Origin: Bacillaceae bacterium IKA-2
Lineage (GTDB): Bacteria; Bacillota; Bacilli; Bacillales; Anaerobacillaceae
Assembly (NCBI GenBank): GCA_031761875.1
Contig: CP134492.1
Coordinates: forward strand, 3,472,001 to 3,536,000
Length of the DNA stretch: 64,000 nt
Reading direction: 5' to 3'
The notes below the pieces were generated by a model that made no database searches, was not told where the DNA came from, and worked only from the letters and a program-made list of their open reading frames with translations. A program made the translations under genes and the position numbers. Of this stretch, positions 34,842 through 43,608 are shown one piece after another. Position 1 is the first letter of the stretch. Every line of letters starts with the position of its first letter.

Positions 34842-36446
34842 TTACTCTAAATCTAGTTCTTGAAATTGAGTTTGCCAAGGATGAAATTTGAAGTTCATAA
34901 CATCCTTACGTACAGCGACACTTCTAGTTGGATGGTAAACAGGTGTCCAAACAGCTTGCTCAATAAGGTGCTTCTGCACTTCATGATAGCCAACTGCTCT
35001 TTCTTCCCATGATGATGCACTTCTTGCTGTAGCGATTAATTCATCAGTCTTATCATCAATCCATCTTGAATGATTAGGAAAAGGGAACTGGCTAGATTCC
35101 AAGAACCAATCAAGGATATCTGCATTTAGCCAGTTATATACTCTAAGGAAAAGCTCTTGTTCTCCCTCTCGAAGCATCGCCACATAACTTGAACTATCAT
35201 ATAACTGAATCTCCACTTCGATTCCTACTTCACCAAGTTGATTTTGAATTACTTGAGCAAATTGCGTCATCTCGCTATTATTTTCTGCTGATAATTTCAA
35301 TGTTAAGCCATCTCCATAACCCGCTTCCTCAAGTAATTGGATGGCTTTTTCTTTACTGTACTCATATCCGGCTGCCTCACTACCTTGATAGTATTCATCT
35401 GTTAGCATTGGAGGTAAATATCCATGAGCGACAGTCGCATTATCTCTAAATATATATTCAACAATTTCTTCTTTGTTTATCGCATGATTGATCGCACGAC
35501 GTACCCTTACATCAGTAAAAGGTTCTTTATCCGTTGCGTAGGCAAGATAACCTAATCTAGGAGCGTCACCGTCATGGATATCAACTGTGTCACTATCTCG
35601 TAGTCTCTCGATAATTGTTGCTGATGTATCTCTTAGTATATGAACATTACCTGCTTCAATCTCCATAATTCTTGACGTTTCTTCTGGGATTGTCCTCATG
35701 ACAATTTCGTCAATGCTTGCGTCAACTGCCCAGTCTGGTCCCCATTCATAATCTGGATTTATTTCAAGAACTATTTTATCTCCCCTTACCCATTCCTTAA
35801 ACTTATATGGTCCTGTACCGATTACATAATTGCTGCCATATTCATCACCATATTCTTCATAGGCTTCTTGGCTTCCAATTCCCGCTACTGTAGCAGAAAT
35901 GACAAACAAAAGATTTGGAAAAGCATGTTCCAATACGAGATCTACCGTATATTCGTCAATAACATTGACTTCTTTTATTGGACTAAAATCACCGGCTGCT
36001 GGTGATCCTACATCTGGATCAAGTATTTGATCGAACGTCCATTTAACATCATCTGCAGTGAAAGGCTTTCCGTCATGGAAAGTTACTCCCTCCTTCAAAT
36101 AAAAAGTCCATGTAAGTGAATCGTCGGATATTTTCCATTCCTTTGCCAAACCAGGTTGATAGGTAAAATCATAGTCTCTGCTCACCAACCTATCCAACAT
36201 CAATATTAGTGCATCAGAATAATTAGCTGTTCTTATATGATCTAGTGACTCATAGTCCATTTCATAACCGATGACCAAACTCTTAAATTCTGCTTCCTCA
36301 TCAACCTCAGTTCCTGGCTGATTAGCTTCTTTTCCATCATTATCAACTTCTTGGTCAACTTCTTTTGTAGAGCAGGCAGCCAAACCAAGAGCCAGTAGAC
36401 TAACGATAAGTAACATGACTAATCTTCTCAATAATTTTCTATCCAT
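34842..36446 (-). CDS. oppA: Oligopeptide/dipeptide-binding lipoprotein OppA/DppA
   Basis: A 534-residue SBP family 5 (cluster C) protein. It has the lipoprotein signal (MDRKLLRRLVMLLIVSLLAL, lipobox LAAC at about 25), an acidic linker, and family core pieces: WTFYLKEGVTFHDGKPFTADDVKWTFDQI, YVIGTGPYKFKEW and VRRAINHAINKEEIVEYIF. It binds peptides outside the cell. The preferred peptide cannot be read from the sequence, but its location with an M19 dipeptidase suggests short peptides, possibly with D-residues. Confidence 0.9.
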   Translation of the reverse strand: MDRKLLRRLVMLLIVSLLALGLAACSTKEVDQEVDNDGKEANQPGTEVDEEAEFKSLVIGYEMDYESLDHIRTANYSDALILMLDRLVSRDYDFTYQPGLAKEWKISDDSLTWTFYLKEGVTFHDGKPFTADDVKWTFDQILDPDVGSPAAGDFSPIKEVNVIDEYTVDLVLEHAFPNLLFVISATVAGIGSQEAYEEYGDEYGSNYVIGTGPYKFKEWVRGDKIVLEINPDYEWGPDWAVDASIDEIVMRTIPEETSRIMEIEAGNVHILRDTSATIIERLRDSDTVDIHDGDAPRLGYLAYATDKEPFTDVRVRRAINHAINKEEIVEYIFRDNATVAHGYLPPMLTDEYYQGSEAAGYEYSKEKAIQLLEEAGYGDGLTLKLSAENNSEMTQFAQVIQNQLGEVGIEVEIQLYDSSSYVAMLREGEQELFLRVYNWLNADILDWFLESSQFPFPNHSRWIDDKTDELIATARSASSWEERAVGYHEVQKHLIEQAVWTPVYHPTRSVAVRKDVMNFKFHPWQTQFQELDLE

Positions 36447-36491
36447 TAACTTGTACCCCCCTATTATTTTTATTCTGATTAAAATAATATG

Positions 36492-37460
36492 CTATAGATC
36501 AAAGTGACAGGCTACATTGTGACCACCTCCTTCATCTCTATATTCAGGCTCCTCTTTTAAACAAATTTCCTCTGCATAAATGCATCTAGTATGAAATCGA
36601 CAACCCGAAGGGGGATCAATTGGACTAGGCATATCTCCAACCAACAGTATTTTTTCTCGTCTTAATTCAGGATCACTGACAGGGACGGCTGATAAAAGTG
36701 CTTTTGTATATGGGTGCTTTGGGTTTTTAAATAGTTCATCACTTTCAGCTATTTCGACAATCTTCCCAAGATACATCACAGCAATTCGATTACTAATATG
36801 TCTAACTACACCTAAATCATGGGCAATAAAGAGATAGGTCAAATTAAGTTCTTTTTGAAACTCCACTAACAAATTTATTATTTGTGACTGAATAGAAACA
36901 TCCAACGCCGACACAGATTCATCACAAATAATAAATTTAGGGTTTACAGCTAGTGCCCTAGCAATAACAACTCTTTGCCTTTGTCCACCGCTAAATTCAT
37001 GAGGAAACCTTGATAATTGTTTTTTATTTAATCCAACCATTTCAATAAGTTCTTCTACCCTTTTCTTTCTTTCTTCTTTTCCACCATATTTAAATACGTA
37101 TAATACCTCATCTAGAGCATCCCCAATTTTCATTCTTGGGTTAAGGGAAGCATAAGGATCCTGGAATATAAACTGCAGATCCTTTCTTGTATTTTTCAAC
37201 TGCTTTTTATTCATCGAAAGGACATCGTTCCCTTGGAATAATACTTGACCTTCTCTAGATTTAACTAATCTCATAATCGCTCTGCCTGTTGTAGATTTGC
37301 CGCATCCACTTTCTCCAACTAAACCAAGAGTCTCACCTTGTTTTATGTCGAAACTAATCCCATCGACTGCCTTTACATAACCTACAGTTCTCGGGATGAA
37401 GTCACCAATAATTGGAAAATGTACTTTCAGATCTTTTACTTCTAATATGTTTCTCGCCAT
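36492..37460 (-). CDS. oppF: Oligopeptide ABC transporter ATPase OppF
   Basis: A 322-residue ABC ATPase of the OppF type. Walker A GESGCGKSTTGR, signature FSGGQRQRVVIARALAVNP, Walker B FIICDES, switch His in IAHD. The C-terminal Fe-S-like cysteine region RFHTRCIYAEEICLKEEPEY is typical of Opp/Dpp ATPases. The ATG at 37460 has TTGGAGG upstream; the TTG at 37475 lies in that site. Second ATPase of the operon, 15 bp after oppD. Confidence 0.9.
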   Translation of the reverse strand: MARNILEVKDLKVHFPIIGDFIPRTVGYVKAVDGISFDIKQGETLGLVGESGCGKSTTGRAIMRLVKSREGQVLFQGNDVLSMNKKQLKNTRKDLQFIFQDPYASLNPRMKIGDALDEVLYVFKYGGKEERKKRVEELIEMVGLNKKQLSRFPHEFSGGQRQRVVIARALAVNPKFIICDESVSALDVSIQSQIINLLVEFQKELNLTYLFIAHDLGVVRHISNRIAVMYLGKIVEIAESDELFKNPKHPYTKALLSAVPVSDPELRREKILLVGDMPSPIDPPSGCRFHTRCIYAEEICLKEEPEYRDEGGGHNVACHFDL

Positions 37461-37475
37461 TTTATTGTCCTCCAA

Positions 37476-38441
37476 TTATTCATATTCCCAGCATCGGACT
37501 AAACTCTTACCCACTTTAATAAGAGGAGGTTCTTCCGCTTGACACCTACTCGTTGCCAGGTGGCAACGAGTATAAAATTGACAACCCACTTTTATTTGGC
37601 CTGGCATTGGAACTGATCCTTCGATAGTGAAAAGTTTTGTTCTTGGCCCTTCCGTCTTTGGTATCGATTTTAATAGTCCGGCAGTATACGGGTGCTTGGG
37701 ATCTTTAAATAATGTTTTTACATCTGTATATTCCTGCACTCGCCCACCATACATAACGAGTACATTATCCGCTACTTCTGCTACAACTCCCATATTATGT
37801 GTGATCAATAACATCGCCGTACCTATGTTTTCTTTTAATTCTTTAATTAACTGCAATATTTGTGCTTGGATGGTGACGTCCAATGCTGTAGTAGGTTCGT
37901 CAGCAATTAGTAGATCTGGACTACAGGATAGCGCCATCGCAATCATAACCCTTTGACGCATACCCCCGCTAAGTTGATGAGGGTACTGCTTCAGTCTTTT
38001 TTCTGGTAGCGGGATTTTTACCTGTTTTAGCATTTCGAAAGCTACTTCCATTGCCACTTTCTTGGATAGTTTTTTATGAAGAATGATCGATTCAGATAGC
38101 TGTTTCCCTATTGTAAATACAGGATTAAGAGAGGTCATTGGCTCTTGAAAGATCATCGCGATCCTGTTACCCCGTATTTTTCTCATTTCTTCATTACTAA
38201 TCTTGAGCAGATCTTTACCTTTAAAAATAATTTGACCGTCTACTATTTTTCCAGGTGGTTCAGGTATCAATCTCATAATCGACAACGAGGTTACACTTTT
38301 GCCTGATCCAGATTCTCCGACTATGCAAAGCGTTTCACCTTTTGACACGTTGAAACTAACACTTTTCACTGCAGGTATTTCTATATCTCCGCTATAAAAG
38401 CATGTTGTTAATTCCTTTACTTCTAGTAAATAGTCCTTCAT
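37476..38441 (-). CDS. oppD: Oligopeptide ABC transporter ATPase OppD
   Basis: A 321-residue ABC ATPase. Walker A GESGSGKSVTSLSIMR, Q-loop AMIFQEPMTSLNPVF, signature LSGGMRQRVMIAMAL, Walker B LLIADEPTTALDVTIQAQI, switch His in ITHNMG. The C-terminal cysteines in CQFYTRCHLATSRCQ match OppD/DppD. The ATG at 38441 follows GGGGGT; TTG 38462 is within that site. It begins the opp part of the operon, 278 bp after the dipeptidase stop. I saw no promoter in that gap, so read-through is likely. Confidence 0.9.
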   Translation of the reverse strand: MKDYLLEVKELTTCFYSGDIEIPAVKSVSFNVSKGETLCIVGESGSGKSVTSLSIMRLIPEPPGKIVDGQIIFKGKDLLKISNEEMRKIRGNRIAMIFQEPMTSLNPVFTIGKQLSESIILHKKLSKKVAMEVAFEMLKQVKIPLPEKRLKQYPHQLSGGMRQRVMIAMALSCSPDLLIADEPTTALDVTIQAQILQLIKELKENIGTAMLLITHNMGVVAEVADNVLVMYGGRVQEYTDVKTLFKDPKHPYTAGLLKSIPKTEGPRTKLFTIEGSVPMPGQIKVGCQFYTRCHLATSRCQAEEPPLIKVGKSLVRCWEYE

Positions 38442-38718
38442 CGTAATACCCCCACTTATCAAATGTATCTAGACTGAAAATAAGCTAGTTAACAAAATTT
38501 ATTATCGATTGACAAAGTAAAGAATGTTTAACTGAAAATTTCCTGATTTCATAATTCAATTTAAGTCATTTAATCTTAATAGAACTTTATTAATTACTAA
38601 AATTTCTTAATTTTTATTCGATTTTAAAACTTTAGAATTTTCAGTTTTTATAACTTAAAACTATACCTCTTGCGAGAAATAATCAAGGGTTATGAATTGT
38701 ACTCACCTATTTGATTAG

Positions 38719-39678
38719 CTACTTAGCCTCAGATAAAGTTATCGAATTTCGTTTTGTCGGTCTATGATTAAGGAAATTTTGATAGGCAAATCCTCTTACT
38801 TCGTCATCTTTAAAATGCTTTAATAATTCATTAATTAAATTCGGGTACATTGATGCATCCTTTAATTTTTTCAAGGACGTTTCAGTTCCATCAAAATCAG
38901 AACCAAAACAAATGTGATTCAATCCGCCTATTGAGCAAAAGTGGTCAATGTGTTTGATCAAATCCTTTATGGTAGCTACCCCATTTTCTTTCACAAATGG
39001 TGGGTAAAATAAGTGACTCACAAAGCCACCGTTTTTAAAAAGTATTTCAGCTTGTTGATCCGTTAAATTACGGGGATGGTCACATATTGATCTAGAGTTA
39101 GAATGACTGGCAATTGGGTATTCCGCTATCTCCATCACATCCCAAAAGGCATTTTCACTTAGATGAGATACATCGGTCCACACTTGATGATCATTATTTA
39201 AATGAACAACTTCCTTACCAAACTCCGTTAATCCGGCCCCTCTTCGTTCTCCGACGCCATCTGCACAGAGATTAGCGTTATTCCAAGTTAATCCCATAGC
39301 CTTAATTCCTAATTTGTATAACAATCTTAATTTTGTTAGATCATTATGAAATACATCTGCGCCTTCTAACGTTATCATAGCACCAATTTCATTTGGTCTA
39401 AGTTGTTCGATTTCATCCCAAGATATAATCTGTTTCATTTCGGGATGCTTTGCTAAGATTTCATTGTTAAAAATATCAATCTGCTCTAGAGCCACTTGAA
39501 ATTTATGTTCTGTCTTGACCTGTGGTGGAACAAATATAGCAAAGCACTGTATAAAAACACCTCCCGCTTGTAGGCGCCTAAAATTTGATTTAAGGTTAAT
39601 TGAGTCACTGAACCTACTTTTTTCAGGACTCCTCCATAGTTTGAGCAGAACATCACAGTGTGTATCTATTACCTTCAT
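38719..39678 (-). CDS. Membrane dipeptidase family (M19) zinc dipeptidase
   Basis: A 319-residue M19 peptidase (renal dipeptidase family). Metal and active-site motifs: VIDTHCDVLLKLW (HxD), ITLEGADVFHND (bridging Glu), MGLTWNNANLCADG, WTDVSHLSENAFWDV (His), IASHSNSRSICDHPRNLTD (His-Ser-Asn) and CFGSDFDG (Asp). M19 enzymes cleave dipeptides and many accept a D-amino acid at the C-terminal position. No signal peptide, so it works in the cytosol. I chose ATG 39678 (AAAGGAGG eight bases upstream); the longer frame from 39759 adds 27 residues not seen in the family. A sigma-54 promoter lies at 39879-39897. Confidence 0.88.
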   Translation of the reverse strand: MKVIDTHCDVLLKLWRSPEKSRFSDSINLKSNFRRLQAGGVFIQCFAIFVPPQVKTEHKFQVALEQIDIFNNEILAKHPEMKQIISWDEIEQLRPNEIGAMITLEGADVFHNDLTKLRLLYKLGIKAMGLTWNNANLCADGVGERRGAGLTEFGKEVVHLNNDHQVWTDVSHLSENAFWDVMEIAEYPIASHSNSRSICDHPRNLTDQQAEILFKNGGFVSHLFYPPFVKENGVATIKDLIKHIDHFCSIGGLNHICFGSDFDGTETSLKKLKDASMYPNLINELLKHFKDDEVRGFAYQNFLNHRPTKRNSITLSEAK

Positions 39679-39878
39679 AGTTTGTACCTCCTTTACATAT
39701 CCGCTATTATATACCCTATAATCATATAACCTATCATTTAAAGTTCCAATCCAATTCAAATTTATTGTCTCTTAACAAAATTCCATCCTAACACTGCATA
39801 TATATCAAGATCGATAATTAAACTCGGTAGGTTCATCGTACGCCTATTATAACCTCTTACATACTTACACCCTATTTT

Positions 39879-39897
39879 ATGCAATTTCTATGCCAAG
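39879..39897 (-). promoter_or_regulatory. Sigma-54 promoter of the dipeptidase-opp operon
   Basis: On the minus strand CTTGGCATAGAAATTGCAT has GG and GC ten bases apart (TTGGCAT / TTGCAT), matching the SigL consensus. It lies about 200 bp upstream of the dipeptidase start, giving a long leader. Confidence 0.8.
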
Positions 39898-40372
39898 CTT
39901 AGTCACTACTGTTCACAACTTCCCTATCAAATTAAACGCCATAATATCATTACATTTGCCCATTTTTTTTGCTTAAGCAAAATTATTTTGCCTTTTTTTC
40001 TACTGAATTAATAGTTTCATAGTTCACAAAAATAATACAAGTACATCGTTCATCCACTACACACAACGGATAGAGCTAGTTGGATGATAGTTACACTTTG
40101 ATGACATTAAAGTTGGCCCTAATACAATTTAAATTTACTAATTTAATTTCCCCGAAAAAATAAATAGAATTTATATTGTCAATACATTTACACTATTCAA
40201 AAAATTCGTTGTAAAATAGAGCACTCGTGAGTATAATGTGTTATAACAATAAATTACTAACGTTGTATTATTAACAGCAGTCCTCCCTAGGACAAAAGTC
40301 AACGAAGAGAAAGAGTTCTATTAAATTGTAGTTATTCAACGACTTCTAACTAGACAAGGAGAGTATAAGTTT
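39898..40372. promoter_or_regulatory. Divergent regulatory region with activator palindromes and a sigma-A promoter
   Basis: No gene found. TTTTGCTTAAGCAAAA (39967-39982, perfect) overlaps GCAAAATTATTTTGC (39977-39991, perfect), giving three TTTTGC/GCAAAA half-sites 80-110 bp from the -24/-12 promoter of the dipeptidase. On the plus strand TTGTAA, 17 bases, TATAAT (40209-40237) is a good sigma-A promoter for the gene at 40373, with a leader of about 130 bases. The rest is AT-rich. Confidence 0.65.
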
Positions 40373-41098
40373 ATGGATGATCAAAAACCTATTATTGGTA
40401 TAAGTTTAGCCTATTATGGTGTCGAGTCACTGTTTGAAAGAAAATATCATGTAAATGATGCATATATTGAAGCTATAAAAAAATCTGGTGGAATTCCTTT
40501 ATTAATTCCTATTATGGAAAAAGAAGATCTTTTACAAGTTTTTAATCAAATTTCAGGCTTGTTATTAACAGGGGGAGGTGGGCTTCTTCCCCATATAAAA
40601 AAAAGGAGTCGCTTGCCATCATTGTATGAACAAAACCCTATACGTCACCAATTTGATAAACTTCTTGCTAATTTAGCCTTAGATAAAAACTTGCCGGTCA
40701 TGGGTGTTTGTCGTGGACTTCAAGTGATAAATGAGTGTTTAGGTGGGACTTTACACGAAAACTTAAATGAAGTGACGAATGAAGACCATAGACAAGAAAC
40801 ACTTGGCGATGTACCAAGTCATACGGTTACCCTTGAAGAGAATAGTATTATGTTTTCATGCTTTAATAAAAGTAAGATTAAGGTAAATAGTTTCCATAAT
40901 CAAGCAGTCAAAGAAGCTGGTCATAGATTAAAAGTAACCGCGAAAAGTAAAGACGGAATAATAGAGGCCGTAGAGGGAATTGAAAACTCTTTTATCTTAG
41001 GATTGCAATTTCACCCTGAAGAACAAATGATTGATGATCCATCATTTGCTAAACTATATCAAAAGTTTATTCAAGCTGCAAAAACGACAAATGTTTGA
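40373..41098 (+). CDS. Class I glutamine amidotransferase-like / gamma-glutamyl-GABA hydrolase family protein
   Basis: A 241-residue peptidase C26 protein of the PuuD type. The nucleophile cysteine is in MGVCRGLQVINECLGG (about residue 111), and the catalytic His-x-Glu is in LGLQFHPEEQM. LLTGGGGLLPH near residue 66 and NSFHNQAVKEAG fit the family. Members hydrolyse gamma-glutamyl bonds, such as gamma-glutamyl-GABA or other gamma-glutamyl amides. The true substrate here is unknown; peptide side-branches with gamma-Glu links are a plausible target in this cluster. The ATG has AAGGAGAG upstream. Confidence 0.82.
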   Translation: MDDQKPIIGISLAYYGVESLFERKYHVNDAYIEAIKKSGGIPLLIPIMEKEDLLQVFNQISGLLLTGGGGLLPHIKKRSRLPSLYEQNPIRHQFDKLLANLALDKNLPVMGVCRGLQVINECLGGTLHENLNEVTNEDHRQETLGDVPSHTVTLEENSIMFSCFNKSKIKVNSFHNQAVKEAGHRLKVTAKSKDGIIEAVEGIENSFILGLQFHPEEQMIDDPSFAKLYQKFIQAAKTTNV

Positions 41099-41392
41099 CT
41101 ATAGGCCACTCAATTTAATATCTGATCAAAAACTAAGAATATTTAATTTGAAATAAATATTGATAGAGAAATAGTAAAATTAGGAAAGGAATTGTTTGCA
41201 TTATCAAAGATATCACCTAAGACTATGGTTAGATCCGAAAAAGACCATTTTTGAAAAATCAGTTGTTAAAAATCATAAAATATAGTATTTTTACAAAAGA
41301 AAACAACACTATATTTTGTATCTCAGAGCTACTGAAAACTTTTATAGGTATCAACCAAACTATTAGTTAAGGAATAAGGGTGAGTTAAAACG
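41099..41392 (+). other. Gap of 294 bp; possible small gene remnant
   Basis: No clear gene. A 35-codon open stretch (41147-41254, FEINIDREIVKLGKE ... KDHF, no ATG near its beginning) reads like the end of a real protein and may be a degraded remnant, but I cannot assign it. A direct promoter for the regulator at 41393 was not identified. Confidence 0.3.
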
Positions 41393-42817
41393 ATGATCCG
41401 AAAACAATCACTTCAGTCACTACTACAAATCATCAAAATCTATGAAACTTTAATTAATGAAATCGATGTTGGAGTTCATATTATTGATCAACAAGGAAAA
41501 ACAATTCTGTATAATAATAAAATGATGGAAATTGAATCGATGACCAAAGAAGATTTTCTTAACAAGGATTTTTTAGATGTGTTTATGTTTGAAGAAGGCC
41601 AAGAAAGCACTTTACTTAATGCCTTACATCAACATAAAGAAGTGAAAAATAAAAGACAAACTTACTTTAATAATAAAAGCAAAGAAATCACAACAATTAA
41701 CAATACATTTCCAATTTACCATCTAGATAAAGTCATTGGAGCCATTGAAATTGCAAAAGATGTTACGGTTATTGAACGATTAATTAGAAAAAATATGGAA
41801 CATAAAGGAAATACACGTTATTCCTTCGATAGCATCATTGGAGTAAGTCCTGCAATAAAAGAAGTGATTGAAAACACAAAAAGGGCTACTCGTACATCCT
41901 CATCAGTTCTCATTATTGGGGAAACCGGAACCGGTAAAGAATTATTTGTCCAAAGTATCCATAATGGAAGCGAACGATCATCCGCTCCTTTTATATCTCA
42001 AAATTGTGCCGCAATGCCTGATAGTCTCATAGAAAGTCTATTATTTGGCACTAAAAAAGGGGCATTTACAGGGGCTATCGATCATCCAGGCTTATTTGAA
42101 CAAGCAGAAGGTGGAACACTTCTACTTGATGAAATAAATTCGTTAAGCCCAATGTTACAAGCAAAACTATTAAGGGCAATTCAGGAAAAATCAATTAGGC
42201 GAATAGGCGATACTATTGATAGAAAAATTGATGTACGAATAATTTCGACAATTAATGAGGATCCTATTGAAGCTATTGCCAATCAACGATTAAGAAAGGA
42301 TTTATTTTACCGTCTTAGTGTCGTTTCACTATTTATTCCGCCATTGCGTGAGCGTAAAGAAGACATTTTACCATTGATAGATCACTTCATTATGAAATAT
42401 AGTTATATGTTTAATATGAATATAAACGGTGTTTCAGACGGGGTTCTTCTTCAATTTAACAACTATGACTGGCCAGGAAATATTAGAGAGTTAGAACACG
42501 TCATTGAAGGTGCTCTCAATTTAATGATTGATGAAGATACTATTGAAGTCTTTCATTTACCGTTTAACCTTAGAAATAAACCCCAAAGTTCCATACCAAA
42601 TGAACAATCAGTTGTGGGTGTTCACCATGTAGCTGTTAAAGACAAGCATTTACCACTTCGTCATCTTAAGGATTATTTACTAGAAGCTGAAGAATATTAT
42701 ATTAACAAGGCCTTAGAAAGAAATAAATACCATCAAACAAATACCGCAAAAGAGTTGGGCCTTAGTAGACAAAGTCTGCAATATCGAATAAAACGCCTAA
42801 ATAACGAAAATCTTTAG
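41393..42817 (+). CDS. Sigma-54-dependent transcriptional activator, RocR type
   Basis: A 474-residue bacterial enhancer-binding protein. An N-terminal PAS-like sensor (INEIDVGVHIIDQQGKTILYNNKMMEIE, residues 22-49) is followed by the AAA+ domain: Walker A GETGTGKE (176-183), the sigma-54-contact loop GAFTGA (223-228) and Walker B GGTLLLDE (240-247). A C-terminal Fis-type HTH (NTAKELGLSRQSLQYRIKRL) ends it. The architecture is that of B. subtilis RocR, which activates rocABC and rocDEF in response to ornithine or citrulline. Position and the three sigma-54 promoters nearby make it the likely regulator of this cluster. Ribosome binding site AAGGGTG. Confidence 0.87.
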   Translation: MIRKQSLQSLLQIIKIYETLINEIDVGVHIIDQQGKTILYNNKMMEIESMTKEDFLNKDFLDVFMFEEGQESTLLNALHQHKEVKNKRQTYFNNKSKEITTINNTFPIYHLDKVIGAIEIAKDVTVIERLIRKNMEHKGNTRYSFDSIIGVSPAIKEVIENTKRATRTSSSVLIIGETGTGKELFVQSIHNGSERSSAPFISQNCAAMPDSLIESLLFGTKKGAFTGAIDHPGLFEQAEGGTLLLDEINSLSPMLQAKLLRAIQEKSIRRIGDTIDRKIDVRIISTINEDPIEAIANQRLRKDLFYRLSVVSLFIPPLRERKEDILPLIDHFIMKYSYMFNMNINGVSDGVLLQFNNYDWPGNIRELEHVIEGALNLMIDEDTIEVFHLPFNLRNKPQSSIPNEQSVVGVHHVAVKDKHLPLRHLKDYLLEAEEYYINKALERNKYHQTNTAKELGLSRQSLQYRIKRLNNENL

Positions 42818-42850
42818 TTATGTATATTGCCTCTCGTTCAAGCGTAATAA

Positions 42851-42897
42851 AAAAGATGAAACCTTGGTTCTAAATTTATTCCAAGGTTTCATCTTTT
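42851..42897. terminator. Terminator shared with the 3' end of the GNAT gene
   Basis: AAAAGATGAAACCTTGG (42851-42867) pairs with CCAAGGTTTCATCTTTT (42881-42897). It ends the RocR-type gene, and one arm is inside the coding sequence of the convergent GNAT gene (stop codon in the loop). Confidence 0.85.
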
Positions 42898-43604
42898 GAT
42901 TTTCCGAAGACAATCTTCTTCTCCAGTTTATTTTCTATCAAATTAAAGCCAGCAAATCCGTTTTCTAATAATTGATGTTGTTGTTCAAAATCATTACTTG
43001 ATACAGAAATTATTGTATCTTCTCTGATTTTCATTTGAGTATGTAAATCTTTTAAAAGAATATATCTAATTCCACCACTATATTTTTTCTTTAATTTAAC
43101 AATATGCATTCCCTGAATAAGTTTATCTTTTAGACTAGGAAAATTGTTGGGACTTACGGTACAACATAGATAACGATGGTTAATACTTGATTGAATAAAT
43201 TCTTTCATAAGTATGTTTCCAAGTATTTTTTGTAAACCATTCCCTCTATACTTTGGTATAACACAGGTTATTTCTAGGTGAATAACCTTCATTTGTTCAT
43301 CTTTTGTTAAATCTAAATCACTACCTAAATTTTCCATATTATCCCCTGGATAAAGAAGTGCTCGAAACGCTATTAAACAATTTTTAACGAAGACACCAAT
43401 GATATGACCCATGTCGTTAAAAATGTGCCTTATTTCTTCTTCCGTTAAAGGCTCTAATGATTCTTTTACTTGCTCATTCTCCAAAACAATACTTTGAACC
43501 TGAAGAATTTCAGATATATGCCTTTGATTAAGCTTTTTAACTTGAAATTTTTTGCTTATGCCGTTTGTTTGGCACACTAGAGTTCCTTCATAGATTTTAT
43601 CCAT
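42876..43604 (-). CDS. GNAT family N-acyltransferase paired with the racemase
   Basis: A protein of about 242 residues with a GNAT fold in the centre: IGVFVKNCLIAFRALLYPG, IHLEITCVIPKYRGNGLQKILGNILMKEF (acyl-CoA loop RGNGLQ) and CCTVSPNNFPSLKDKLIQGM. The N- and C-terminal flanks are longer than in a minimal GNAT. ATG 43604 is 4 bp after the racemase stop, with its AAAGGAG inside that gene, so the pair is translationally coupled. In Geobacillus an N-succinylamino acid racemase is paired with a GNAT succinyltransferase in a D-to-L amino acid route; by analogy this could acylate the racemase's substrate. The acyl donor and acceptor are unknown. Confidence 0.75.
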   Translation of the reverse strand: MDKIYEGTLVCQTNGISKKFQVKKLNQRHISEILQVQSIVLENEQVKESLEPLTEEEIRHIFNDMGHIIGVFVKNCLIAFRALLYPGDNMENLGSDLDLTKDEQMKVIHLEITCVIPKYRGNGLQKILGNILMKEFIQSSINHRYLCCTVSPNNFPSLKDKLIQGMHIVKLKKKYSGGIRYILLKDLHTQMKIREDTIISVSSNDFEQQHQLLENGFAGFNLIENKLEKKIVFGKSKDETLE

Positions 43605-43608
43605 TTTC

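Noticed and set aside
39679-39759. Longer N-terminus of the M19 dipeptidase
   Set aside because: Extra 27 residues show no family similarity, and a perfect AAAGGAGG precedes the ATG at 39678.
41147-41254. Small gene between the C26 and RocR-type genes
   Set aside because: Reads like a protein end but has no usable start or SD and cannot be assigned; noted only as a possible remnant.
41393-42817. Naming the regulator rocR outright
   Set aside because: Domain order and context fit RocR, but BkdR and other activators share the same plan, so I gave no symbol.
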